Shown: positions 1 through 9,683 of the stretch, piece by piece | Layout: each line of letters opens with the position of its first letter | Position numbering within the stretch: position 1 is the stretch's first letter | Origin: Cryoendolithus antarcticus | Taxonomy: Eukaryota > Ascomycota > Dothideomycetes > Cladosporiales > Cladosporiaceae | Length of the DNA: 64,000 bases | Assembly (NCBI GenBank): GCA_002077065.1 | Contig: NAJO01000005.1 | Location: 1,116,001 to 1,180,000, forward strand | Reading direction: 5' to 3' | Notes under the pieces: model-generated | What the model was told of the DNA's origin: nothing | Databases searched by the model: none | The model's input: only the letters and a program-made list of their open reading frames with translations | Made by a program: the position numbers and the translations under genes

Positions 1-519
1 CCTCAGGTACCTGCTTGTCCTTCGCGACCCGGAGCAGCTCTTTGAGGTGAAGGATGTGCGAGTGGACGCCGCCGTCCGAGACGAGACCGCACAGATGCAG
101 TCTGCCATTGCCGTCTTTCGCCCGCTTGAAGCTCTTGACGATATTCTCGACTTCGCTCATCTTGCCCTCCTCGATCGTTTGGTCGATTCGGACCACATCT
201 TGCCATACTACTCGACCGGCGCCAATGTTCAGATGTCCGACTTCTGAGTTGCCCATGAGACCTTTGGGCAGGCCCACAGCGAGTGAGGATGCCTCGAGCT
301 CAGTGAAGCCTTGTGCATACTTGCTACCCTTCTCGTTGGCGAAATCGTCCATCCATGGTGTCTCAGCATTGAGGATCGCATTTCCATCTGGTGCGCTCTC
401 CTCTGAAGGGATTCCCCAGCCGTCGATGCAAATCTTCGATAGTGATTAGCGGGCGTTCCGAGCACTGAAGAGGAGTTTGGCTATGATACCAATGCGACTT
501 TGTTCTCGACTTTGACCAT
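1..519 (-). CDS. gpmI: 2,3-bisphosphoglycerate-independent phosphoglycerate mutase (5' part)
   Basis: Interconverts 3- and 2-phosphoglycerate in cytosolic glycolysis using a metal-dependent phosphoserine mechanism. Exon 1 is 490..519 and exon 2 runs from 433 off the left edge. The 56-nt intron (434..489) joins the reading as KVALICIDGWG. The N-terminal part of the alkaline-phosphatase-like domain is clear: metal-binding Asp14 in DGWG, the nucleophilic Ser73 in GNSEVGHLNIGAGR, and LVSDGGVHSHILHL near the cut end. About 155 residues are visible; the family is usually 510-530 aa, so roughly two thirds lies outside the window. It is divergent from the Mediator subunit gene across about 200 bp. 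Confidence 0.93.
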
Positions 520-718
520 GATGGCTATGGCTGATTGCTATTGAGCAATTGATACAGGTGTATTCGAGTTCAAGATAAAGTGAATTCATTTTGGCGACGC
601 TCATATCGCGTTGAACTGCCCCACCACGTCACCCCGCAGCATCCAGGTACCATCAATTCTGTCAGTCAGCTCTTCGTAAACACACCTCCATCATACCCAA
701 GCACTACCTCTATTAGTC

Positions 719-1138
719 ATGGCCACCAACTCGTTCACCACTGCCAACACCTCCTTCTCCGCTTCCCAACCTCCACTGCCTCCTCCCCAAACCTTCGACA
801 TCCTCCCCGCCCTCCACGAGCTCCTCTCCCACATCGACCACGCCCCCTCCACCGACCCTGCCGTCAGCCTCACACTCCTCCCATCTCCTCCGACCGAGGA
901 CGAGATCACCTATACCGATCTCAAACATCTTGAGCCGAAAGACTTGCCCCGCGAGGTCGGCGAGATCAAAGCTAAGATTCGCAAAGCGCTGAGGGAGATC
1001 GAGAAGCTGTCGGATGTTGAGAGGAGCGTCGAGGAGCAGGAGGATGAGATTGCGGAGTTGGAGGGCAGGATTGGAAGGCAGAAAGCGGAGCTGAGGAGGC
1101 TTGGAGACGTGGGGAGGGGATTGATCGAGAGGGGTTGA
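719..1138 (+). CDS. MED9: Mediator complex subunit 9 (Med9/Cse2-like)
   Basis: Single-exon gene for a 139-aa protein. Med9 is a small middle-module subunit of the RNA polymerase II Mediator complex in the nucleus. The segment PPQTFDILPALHELLSHID (about residues 21-40) matches the start of the fungal Med9 domain as I know it. It is followed by a variable loop and a C-terminal coiled coil rich in Glu/Lys/Arg (about 75-135). Length fits the family. The ATG at 719 is the first in frame after the gap to the divergent phosphoglycerate mutase gene. Identification rests on motif recall, so a generic coiled-coil protein remains possible. Confidence 0.75.
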   Translation: MATNSFTTANTSFSASQPPLPPPQTFDILPALHELLSHIDHAPSTDPAVSLTLLPSPPTEDEITYTDLKHLEPKDLPREVGEIKAKIRKALREIEKLSDVERSVEEQEDEIAELEGRIGRQKAELRRLGDVGRGLIERG

Positions 1139-1482
1139 GGATTTGCGGTGTCTGCGCGTTGCAGAGGATCAAATTTGAAGAATGCCAGGACCAGCGCTGC
1201 AAAGTAGGATGGGCTGAGCCGGATGTTGCTTATAGCTCATAGACAGCTGTGCTCTCCGTCAGTCAGTGCACCGCAAGAAGTGCGGCGTGGTGCTGTCACG
1301 AACAGCTCAGGAATGCGCGAAGATTCCGCGAGAGCACAGCATGGGAGGAGACCAATTGCTTGCGAATCTTCGCTACACTGGGAAACTGGATCATGAGTCG
1401 CCTCGTTGACAACCCAGCGTGCTTGTAATCACTACAGTTGAAGCCCAGTAACACATGATCATCGACGCAGGGATCCGACTAT
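1139..1482. other. Convergent intergenic region
   Basis: Holds the presumed 3' ends of the Mediator subunit gene and the dioxygenase gene. I see no ORF or RNA gene in it. Confidence 0.6.
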
Positions 1483-2855
1483 CTACTCAGCATCCAGCAA
1501 CGCCTTGGGCGGTGTATCATTCACCTGGATACCTCCACGCTTCTGGTGCTTCGAATCTGGCGTTGCGAGCTTCCATCCCCCTTCTGTCTCCGGCACGGCT
1601 AGCCACAACCTCATCAAGTGCCGCCTGGGCAGTGGTGGTGCGTGGTCTTTGTACGCTGTGCGGGCGTGCAGGACGGACAGGTTGCTGAGGAATTGAATAT
1701 CGCCGACCTGGGTATGGTCAGCAAAGAAGTACGCGGCAAACTAGGGCGAACGCCTTACCTCCAGGATCATGTGTAGACTCAACCTCACGCACGTATCTTC
1801 CAGCACCTTGATCGCCTTCTCCTGCGCCTCTGACAGCGGTGGGATAACCCCTACGTCACTAAACCGCTTCAGACTCTTGACAAAGTACGGATCGTACTTG
1901 CAGTATACCCTCTCCTCCCCACCGTTCTCAATGTAAAAGATTGGTTGTCTTGTATACGGCTCCTGGCCCACGCTTACCTCGCCCTTTCGGTCGAAATACC
2001 ATATCGGCTGTGTCAGCGTTTCCGCAACATCTGGGTGTTCTCTTTGTATAGTGTTCCAGACGTTGTGGACTGACGCGATGTCTGACTCGCCGCCTTCTAG
2101 TGACCGAGCGACGCAGAGGAGGCCTACGATATCGGAGTCGTCCGCGTGGAAAAATTGCCGAGCGGAGGTGCGGTAGATGCGCACTTTGTCTATCTGGGAG
2201 GCGTCGGCTCCGACGTCTTTGACGTGACCGAGGACGTGGCCCTGATTATATCGTCAGTGTGTGGTCCTGGGGTGCTATCTTAGAAGCCGTGGCAAAGATC
2301 CCCCCTTTTCGCACCCATCGAGAAGCTACATTCCGCTGCACAATGTTGAAAGATATGAGAACGACTTACATATCCGTTCTGGCTGACAAAGTAGCCAAGA
2401 TAGCACCCGATGCCCATGTAGGCAACGGCGCTCTTGTGATTTCCCCACTCGGTTACTGGGAACCCTTTGAAGAGGAGGAAGCCTTTCCCGTCCAAAATCT
2501 CATTCCTTAGCGAGGTCAGGAATCCCTCCATCTTCGGCAGGGGGAATTTCTCCTTGGAGATGCCCGTCAAGGGAGTCCCAGAAGCCATGAACGCATCTGC
2601 AGCCTCACCCAGCTGTGTAGTCTCCTCTTTGCTGAACCGGTGCGTCCAGCGTTCGGGGTTGTTCGTGTAGTCCTCGGCTTTCCAGACTGTTTGGCCAGTG
2701 ATCTCCTTGGGGAAGTCGCTATAAGGGCGAAGTTGATCGTAGATTGGAGGCCATTGGCCGCTGGTCTTGTACCCATCTGGGAACACGGATTTGGAGGGTT
2801 TGTCATAGGAGAAGGCTTGAGCAGCGGAGGGGCTTTCTGCGAGTGCTGGTGCCAT
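1483..2855 (-). CDS. TfdA/TauD-family Fe(II)/2-oxoglutarate dioxygenase
   Basis: Three exons (2370..2855, 1759..2241, 1483..1707) give 397 aa; both introns are phase 0 with GTAAGT/GTAAGG donors and CAG acceptors. Members oxidise small substrates such as taurine, alkylsulfonates or other carboxylates using 2-oxoglutarate and O2. The Fe(II) HxD motif is His194-Ala-Asp196 in RQFFHADDSD. The distal His and the Arg that binds 2-oxoglutarate fit His337/Arg339 in NLSVLHARTAY. The fungal-type N-terminal extension of about 100 residues precedes the fold. No signal peptide is visible, so it is probably cytosolic. The exact substrate cannot be read from the sequence. Confidence 0.9.
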
Positions 2856-3630
2856 CTTGAGAGTTGCAGGAAGGAGTGCGCGGAAGTCTCTGGGCTATCT
2901 TTCGTGTGATCAAGGGGACGCGGAATGAGACGAACTTGAAAGGGAAGTGACCAGGACAGCGAGATAAGGATGCAGATACCTACCTGTTGTCATGCAAGGT
3001 ACATTCGAGGGGCCAGGGCCAATGTGCGCCTGCGATGCACGGAAATTGGCCTCGATTAGCAAACTACCAAATGGCGTGATTGAAGATTGCGTCAAGTGAA
3101 GTAACTCGGCGTGAACGACATGAGCCCTGCCGATGCGAGCTGGCGGGGTCCCTTAAGAGGTGGGGTTCGAGGTCACATCCGCGCGAGTCAGCTGGGGTTC
3201 GAAACGAAGACAGCAAAAACAGCACGTGCATCCACGTGGAGGAAGGTGCAATCGCGGATGACATCCTGAGACACGGAAAATTGTCTTGGAAATCACCAAC
3301 ATTGCCTGTCGTTATTGTCAATGAATGAATCAATCCCCACGTACCATGGTACAACCCCAATCCGCCTCGCATTAACCGCCTCCCGCGGGGCTGGTGCGAG
3401 CATGGCGCAGCAAGCCCAATCTGCCGGTGAGTCGCGCGGGAGCTTCGAGGCCCCGATCGCCTAGGTACTGCACAGCTGTATGGCATGCATCAAGACTCGA
3501 AGCTCCACCGCCATTACTTCCTTGTCATATTGAAGCATTTCACTTTCTCATATCCTTGCGCCGCCCAGCGCGGTAATGCCAAGCAAGTCTCTTATCTCCA
3601 GCATCATAACGACACCGAGGTGAAACAACC
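2856..3630. other. Divergent intergenic region
   Basis: Upstream region shared by the dioxygenase (minus) and the next plus-strand gene. Short ORFs here have no recognisable domain. The stretch before 3631 is C/T-rich, as is common before fungal start codons. Confidence 0.5.
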
Positions 3631-5344
3631 ATGTCGGTTGTGGGCGAAGTCGTGGGCATAGTCGCCTGCGTTGCTGCCCTCGTTTCAGCCTACCGCGATT
3701 CCGGTGTCATAATCGACAAGATCAAACTCAAGCGCGCTGCTCGACGCGCAGCGCCACCGAGCCGGCTGCTCGAAGACTCGATCGACCAAGCACCCGAGGA
3801 TATCGAGCGCGAGAAGCAGCGTGGCGTCAATCGCTTCGGGAAAGCGTTCGAACATGGCGATCACATTGCTGTCATAGCGCTACAGCAGATCACAATTGAG
3901 CTGCAGAGTAGCTTGCTGTTCGAGCTCAAGAATGCAGCGTACGACGATGCTGCGACCGACTTCTTCCGGCTGGTGGATGTGAGTGATAGCGGGAGGGATA
4001 AGAGTATAGATACTCTGATCCAGTTCCGACAGCGGCTCTTAGCTGCTGAGCCCATCAAGGAGCTTCAGCCGGTCACCCAAGTGGTCACACTGCCGCCGCC
4101 ACTTGTAGAGAAACAGACACAGAAAGCGCTGCCCTCGCCAGGGACCGAGCTTAGACATGCGCCAACATGGTCCACAGGGGCGAGTACGGCTGTCTCGAGG
4201 GACATCTCCGGGGACGAGGACACGGCTTCGGGGGCAGAGAGCAGTCACACGGCGAAAAAGAGACAACACTCACTCTTTGGGTTTCTGAAACATCAGAGAG
4301 TGCCGAGTAGCGTGAGGACACCCAGTATTAGTACGATGCATGAAGAGTCCAGGCGAATGTCACATGCGAGTACGTCGCCGACGAGTACGCCTAGCATGCA
4401 ACCGGTGCAGATAAAGGACAACAGGGCGCCGAGTTTCACTTACGAGGAGTGGGAGGTATGTGGTTGGAAGTCTACGGAGGTTCACAGAAGTACTGACACA
4501 GACTACGCAGGACGATCCCGGCAAGATCTGGGGCAACGCACCACCCGAACACCGCGAAAGCGTAGTCACAATGGTGTCCGCCAGCCCGCCCAATTCCACA
4601 TTCTCCATGGACTCTCAGCGCATGTCCCGCGTCCCAACCCTCGTCCGCAATTCGTCCGTTTCCATACCCGCCCCGACGCAAGAGAACGAATATCTCGGCT
4701 ACTGCAAATCTGCAGCCCGTCTCCAGAACGGCGATAAGAAAGCCTTCAGCAAAGAGAGCGAAGCAGTCTACGCCTACTCTCGCTCCGCTTACTCGCAGCC
4801 GCAAAATCAGTACCTCAAATGCGCGTCGACCAAATGCTGCTTTCGAAGCCACATGAGGATAGACTTGATCTGGGACAAAGTCTGGGTCGACTCCAACAAA
4901 GGCCTGAAATTCCGCTGGACCTTCCTAGCGAAATCTCACGTCTCGCAAAAAGTCGTTAAAGAGAAGCAGTACGTTTTCCAATGCCTCTTTTGCGTCTACG
5001 CCGGCGAGTCAACCCCGGTCTTCCATGGTACGAACATTTACCTCGAGCACGTCGCTGAGCACCGCGGTCCGATGGGCGAGGTGATCCTGTATAAAGCTGG
5101 CTGTATCAATGACCGGATTGCTGAGGATAACGAGGCGTTTGATATTAATCTTTATCCGCCCACGGATCCGGACGGGATGGTGAGGCGGGGGACGCATATG
5201 TTGAGCGATGACATGATGGCTTTGACTATGAAGGAGAGGGCGGAGAGTGTGCATGATTCGGTCATGGGAGCGAACGAGCCTTGGAATGCTGGATTGTCGG
5301 ACTTTCACTATGGAGGTGGGATGGATCGGGCGGAGCTGGAGTGA
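3631..5344 (+). CDS. Fungal protein with HeLo/SesA-like N-terminus and C2H2-like C-terminus
   Basis: Two exons (3631..4455, 4511..5344; 55-nt intron, phase 0) give 552 aa. The N-terminus (VVGEVVGIVACVAALVSAYR) resembles the short hydrophobic start of fungal N-terminal domains often found ahead of signalling or NLR-like modules; this is a resemblance only. Residues about 170-360 are Ser/Thr-rich and look disordered. The C-terminal third has paired cysteines (KCASTKCC) and a C-x2-C followed by an H-x3-H (FQCLFC ... LEHVAEH), which could form a zinc finger. Function unknown. It converges on MTQ2 with about 170 bp between stops. Confidence 0.85.
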
Positions 5345-5512
5345 GACCAAGCTGCCTGCCCGCGACTCGGATCCTGGTGGTGACCGCATGCGTCCGATGT
5401 TGCTGGCTTGAGTGTGAACTCGTGTGGAGCTCCCCGAAATCTGCGATCTTTGCGAAGGTTGCTTCAGCGGGCTTTGCTTCTAGTTCTGAACCGCATTCTG
5501 AGCATACTCGTC

Positions 5513-6265
5513 TCAAGGCACGACATCACGCCATATTCGGAGTACGCACAGCTTCTCCCAGCTTGCAGTCTTGCCACTGGACCCGACAGTCTCGGCCTTC
5601 CAGCTTCCAGGCCACTGTCGAATACTGGCCTTGACATCCTCTGGCTTGTTCTGCGCACAGAGCAGCACGTACGCCACGCCACGCTCACTGAGGACGTCCG
5701 GCAGCTGTTCGAGAAGCCGGTTCGTGGTCTCCATTCCGTTTACCCCTCCAGCATAAGAGAGCTCGAGCAGCTTAGAATCACGCTCGAAAGTGGCGTGGCT
5801 GTCGAGCATGGCTTCACTGGGAATGCTGGAGGTAGCGGAAAGTGGCTCGGTAGGCACATAGGGTGGATTAAAGATCAGCACGTCGACTTCACCAGGCCGC
5901 AGTGAAGACGTCAGATCTGCCAGTACGGCACCGAGAGTGATCGGCTTCACTTTAAGGTCCTTCAGCGCGATAGCGATGGTCTGTACGGCTGTTTTTGCTG
6001 CAAATGGATTGACATCGACACCCAGTACGGCTACATCCGAGTGGCCGAAAATGACTTTCGCGTTCGCTGCTGCGAAGGCGAGAACGACGCCAGAGCCTAC
6101 GCCGACTTCCAAAATAAGCGGCGAGGGTCCAGTAGGGTGAAAGCGCTGTGTCAGGAAGGTGGACTCTGCCTTTGAGGATAGTGTGTCGAGGAGAAGATAG
6201 GAGTCCTCTGCAGGCTCGTAGATGTTGTCGAAGGACGCGTGAGAGGTGGAGGGTGTTGGCAGCAT
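5513..6265 (-). CDS. MTQ2: eRF1 glutamine methyltransferase MTQ2 (HemK family)
   Basis: Single exon, 250 aa. Methylates the glutamine of the GGQ motif of release factor eRF1, working with the zinc-finger partner TRM112. The N-terminus MLPTPSTSH leads into YEPAEDSYLLLDTL, a signature of this subfamily. The SAM-binding loop is EVGVGSG (about 53-59) and the catalytic NPPY is at 133-136. The open frame continues upstream of 6265, but the ATG at 6265 gives the conserved N-terminus. About 250 bp separates it from the divergent SDHAF3 gene. Confidence 0.93.
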   Translation of the reverse strand: MLPTPSTSHASFDNIYEPAEDSYLLLDTLSSKAESTFLTQRFHPTGPSPLILEVGVGSGVVLAFAAANAKVIFGHSDVAVLGVDVNPFAAKTAVQTIAIALKDLKVKPITLGAVLADLTSSLRPGEVDVLIFNPPYVPTEPLSATSSIPSEAMLDSHATFERDSKLLELSYAGGVNGMETTNRLLEQLPDVLSERGVAYVLLCAQNKPEDVKASIRQWPGSWKAETVGSSGKTASWEKLCVLRIWRDVVP

Positions 6266-6515
6266 GATATCTCGAGTCCAGCACACCGCTGCGACCTCTG
6301 TAATTACATATTGAGTTAAGTTCAGTATACCCATATCGACAGAAGTTCAAGACCTCGGAGAGTGCAGTGCAAAAAGCTCAGGCCATTTGACATGACGTCG
6401 GCATTGAAGTGGACTTTCTGACATTTCGACTCCCAGCAGTCAGTCCCCTTACGTAGTTATTTTGGCATCTACATAATTGTTCGTATCCTCTGGTATCCCT
6501 CAACCCTCGCTCATC

Positions 6516-6947
6516 ATGCGTCCCGCTCTCCGCCTCCTCGCTACCCCAACCATAACCTCCACCCGCTCCTCCCTCCGGCCTACACCCCCGGCTCTCCTCC
6601 CGCCCATTCCCCTGTACCGCCGGCTCCTACGCTCCCATCGCAAGTACCTCCCCACGGAAGAGCGCCTTCTCGGTGATGAGTACGTCAAAGCCGAGTTTCG
6701 CGCTCATCGAAAAATCGACAACCCCATGCATATCGTTGGGTTCTTGAGTGAGTGGCAGCTGTACGCGCAGGGGATTGAGGGCGATGGTTGGAGGGGCGAC
6801 AAGATGGATCGCGAGAAGGTCGATAAGATGAGCGATGAGCAGGTTGCGCAGATGTATGAGCTTATGCAGGAGATCAAGAGGAGGGGGCAAGAGGAGGCTG
6901 AGGAGGAGGTGGCCGCGGCGACTAGTAAGGAGGGGAGGGGAGAGTGA
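6516..6947 (+). CDS. SDH7: Succinate dehydrogenase assembly factor 3 (LYR protein, Acn9/Sdh7)
   Basis: Single exon, 143 aa. A mitochondrial-matrix assembly factor that protects the iron-sulfur subunit Sdh2 during complex II maturation. An Arg/Ser/Pro-rich presequence of about 35 residues precedes the LYR motif ([15 protein letters not shown]). The diagnostic [11 protein letters not shown] and [15 protein letters not shown] follow, then an acidic low-complexity tail. An upstream in-frame ATG-less extension exists, but the ATG at 6516 places the presequence at the N-terminus. Confidence 0.93.
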   Translation: MRPALRLLATPTITSTRSSLRPTPPALLPPIPLYRRLLRSHRKYLPTEERLLGDEYVKAEFRAHRKIDNPMHIVGFLSEWQLYAQGIEGDGWRGDKMDREKVDKMSDEQVAQMYELMQEIKRRGQEEAEEEVAAATSKEGRGE

Positions 6948-7142
6948 TCTCAACCGTACTCGAGATGTTTGCTGGCCGGCAGCTCGGACTAAGGAAGCAA
7001 GCCTGCTGTTTCTGAGAGATGAGCATTGACTACAGAAGACTCCCACTTCCGCTAGCCGTCAATGCTGGGAAATCCTGATCCGACCTCCATGCATCCGCAA
7101 GTGCTAGGCGCCTCACGAAACTCGCCACAAGCCGACATCAAG

Positions 7143-7516
7143 ATGTGCCAGACAACATTTAACAAGTCGCGGCGCTGCGGCCACACCTGGTACGCTTTCG
7201 TCACCTCTACGCGCAAAAGACTGCCGCTAAACTCTGCAGGCTCTCCCTGACTCGCTCCTGCGGCCCAGATCGCAATCTACTCACCTGTCCCGACTTCTCG
7301 TCAACTCAACCTTACGGTCCAGCAGATATGCCGACACGGAAGGCCTGTTTTGCGTCCCCAGACTCTTGTCCGCGGTGCGATTTCGAGAGCTATGACAGGC
7401 GAACGCGGAGGATGTGCGAGTTCCGCAAGGCCGGAGTCAGATTGGGACTATATGGCAATCCAAGATTGGAGAGGAGGGAGCCGGGGGTAGATATTGTATG
7501 CTGTGGGATTATGTGA
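7143..7516 (+). CDS. Small cysteine-rich conserved fungal protein
   Basis: Two exons (7143..7189, 7240..7516) joined across a 50-nt intron that splits a Trp codon, giving 107 aa. The start MCQTTFNKSRRCGHTW and the C-terminal CPRCDFESYD pattern recur in small Dothideomycete proteins of unknown function as I recall them. Eleven cysteines, several as CxxC-like pairs, suggest metal binding. No signal peptide is visible, so it is likely intracellular. Without splicing the frame closes 35 codons in; with splicing it stays open to 7516, which supports the intron. Confidence 0.75.
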
Positions 7517-8196
7517 GAGGGTCTATGAGGGGGTTGGGAGAGCTGTATGTTGCTGGCCGTCGCATGACCGGAGCCTGCAAGGTGTGAGGGGCGGTCGTGA
7601 AGAGTAATGCAACTGCAATGGCCATTGTACCTCGCGAGCTCACAGCTGCACCGACCTAGTACCTCTTGTGAAACGAAATGCATGAGCATTTGTGCTGGAC
7701 TTGCAGTTCGCTACGCTCTACTATTGCATTGCGTTGCATACGCATGAGCTTATGACATCGTGAGTTGATCGTAGTTATTCGAATGACACGGTCTCCGTCT
7801 ACAATTGAAGAAGGCACGATTGGATGATTACAGCTGTGACGGACTCCTGCTCGGGTCTGCTGCTTCCCTCTGCGCCATAGTATGTACGCATGGCCTCTCC
7901 GTGGTCTCACATCACCCTCTCGAGTCGTCTCTCCCGCTGCCCGAGGTAAACTTTTTCATCACTTGTATGATAATAAAAATACGTTCCAAACTCGTTCAGT
8001 GTCTTGAACGGCGCCCAAGCTTCGAAGGTGGCCATACGCATCGAATGCTCACGAACGCAGACCCACGTTCAATCGGCCGACTCGTCCATCAAAGAATTGC
8101 TAGACGGCCGTGCATGCTGCGTGAGCACGTCGCAATGTGCTTTACATGATCTCATTTTCCAAAGGTTATCCCACCAAGGTTTCTGTAGTCAAGTCG
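7517..8196. other. Intergenic region
   Basis: Short overlapping ORFs on both strands with no recognisable domain; I see no gene here. Confidence 0.5.
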
Positions 8197-8565
8197 TTAA
8201 CGCGCCTGACACGGTTTCCCCTCTCCGCTAGGAATATCCTTGCCCCGGACTTTGTCCACAGATTCGAATAATCGGAGGAAAAGCCAAGTGATAAAGGAAA
8301 TCCGTCGCAAACCAAACTCAGACATGGTAGAATCTGGGGCTTCGATGAGTACTTTCCCGTCTAACCACTGGCAAGGTGGGTGTAAGGTTTTGTTGGATTG
8401 GTGGATGTGTTGCCTGCTCCTTTTGCGACTTGAGCTTGTCGTGCCCGGAGGCGGTCCGCTGCGACGCTGCTGTACCAATTGCGGATCCGAGGATCTGTCG
8501 TGTTGAGAAAGGTAGCTGTTAAGGCTGGATGAACGCGACATGCTCGTAGCATCTGACGGTGGCAT
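8197..8565 (-). CDS. Possible small Ser/Arg-rich protein (uncertain)
   Basis: An open frame of 122 aa starting at the ATG at 8565. The first 45 residues are Ser/Gln/Arg-rich with a basic patch (SSSRKRSRQ). The C-terminal half has a short hydrophobic stretch (ISFITWLFLRLF). I recognise no family and see no intron signals. It may be a chance ORF or the remnant of a gene. Kept because the N-terminal composition looks more coding-like than other ORFs in this gap. Confidence 0.25.
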   Translation of the reverse strand: MPPSDATSMSRSSSLNSYLSQHDRSSDPQLVQQRRSGPPPGTTSSSRKRSRQHIHQSNKTLHPPCQWLDGKVLIEAPDSTMSEFGLRRISFITWLFLRLFESVDKVRGKDIPSGEGKPCQAR

Positions 8566-8604
8566 GTCTGTTCGTTTTGCAGTGCTCAGACAGTCCAACG
8601 GCGA

Positions 8605-9177
8605 TCAGTCCCGCCTTTTCCCCTCGTCATCACGATACACCTCCACCCCAAACAGTTTTCCAACAACCCAACTATGCCCACCTACCGAGATCGGCCCACC
8701 TCTATAGAGCGGCAGCACCTGCTCCCTCCCCTTTCTCCTCATCTCCAACTCCCTCAACAACGTCCCCCTCTGAAAACTGACCACATCCGCTCCCTCAATC
8801 CTCCCACTGCCAACATCCGCACTCAGTGCCCACACTCCCACAGCATCCGCCACGCCCGTCCAGCCATTCGGCTTCGCAGCCTCCATCAGCTCCGCGCGGC
8901 TATAGCTCCTCTTCTGATCGATCTCTAAGCCCTCGAGGAGCGTATGTGTAGTCTTGACGGAGGGGACGTGGATGTTAAGGCTGAAGAGGGAGGTGTTGCG
9001 GAGATAGAGATGACGGCCTATGGCTATGGCGAGGGCGACGGGGAAGTCGAGACCGAGGGCTAGATTGCCGCGGAGGGAGTCTGTGAGGCGGATAGTGGAG
9101 GTTGAGGGGTAGGGGGAGCGGTTGGAGTAGAAGGAGAGGAGGCGGTGGAAGGGTGGGACTGGGTCGGAGTTGGACAT
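8605..9177 (-). CDS. Conserved hypothetical protein
   Basis: Single exon, 190 aa, from the ATG at 9177, giving MSNSDPVPPFHRLLSFYSNR. The open frame continues upstream but that part is composition-poor, so I take this ATG. The fold looks mixed alpha/beta, with LDFPVALAIAIGRHLYLR as a possible buried helix and GGPISVGGHSWVVGKLFGVEVY near the end. No catalytic motif, signal peptide or membrane segment is clear. Function unknown. Confidence 0.65.
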   Translation of the reverse strand: MSNSDPVPPFHRLLSFYSNRSPYPSTSTIRLTDSLRGNLALGLDFPVALAIAIGRHLYLRNTSLFSLNIHVPSVKTTHTLLEGLEIDQKRSYSRAELMEAAKPNGWTGVADAVGVWALSADVGSGRIEGADVVSFQRGTLLRELEMRRKGREQVLPLYRGGPISVGGHSWVVGKLFGVEVYRDDEGKRRD

Positions 9178-9683
9178 TGTGGGTGCGTGAGAGGTGGAGA
9201 TGGAGGGAATGGTAGGCCGAAGGAATTGTTTGCAGCTAAGTATGGTCTCGACCTGGGCAACTTCATGGAGCTGCCAGTGGTGACGTTCCGGCATCCTCGT
9301 CTCAGCCAATCATGAGGCTGCAGTTGGTACTTCCCTTCCTTCACCACACACCTCTCCTGCGACATCATGCCTGGATCTTGCATCCGAAGTCCTCACTTAT
9401 GAAGAGGCGGGCGGGTAGATGGGCCAGTCTGTTATCACCACAATCCATCGCATACTGATCTCTACACTACATCGACTAAATTCAACATACTCAAACTGGC
9501 ATTTCGCCTACCCATACATTCCCTGACCTGCAATCCATACACATGCTTCGATCGTACAGTAGCGAGTGTGGTAGGCCACAGGCCAGTCGAAAGTAAGTAT
9601 GCCGGTGTACCTCGACGTTGATGAGACCAGACAATGCATACGACGCGAAGTCCTGGCAAGGTAATGTCGCTCTAAGTCGTCGC
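9178..9683. other. Intergenic region
   Basis: Upstream region of the 190-aa gene and downstream region of the wall-protein gene. Only shadow ORFs; nothing recognised. Confidence 0.5.

Noticed and set aside
3121..3220. GGTTCGA-like B-box candidate for a tRNA
   Set aside because: Flanking sequence does not form the T-arm or the acceptor stem, and no A-box partner was found.
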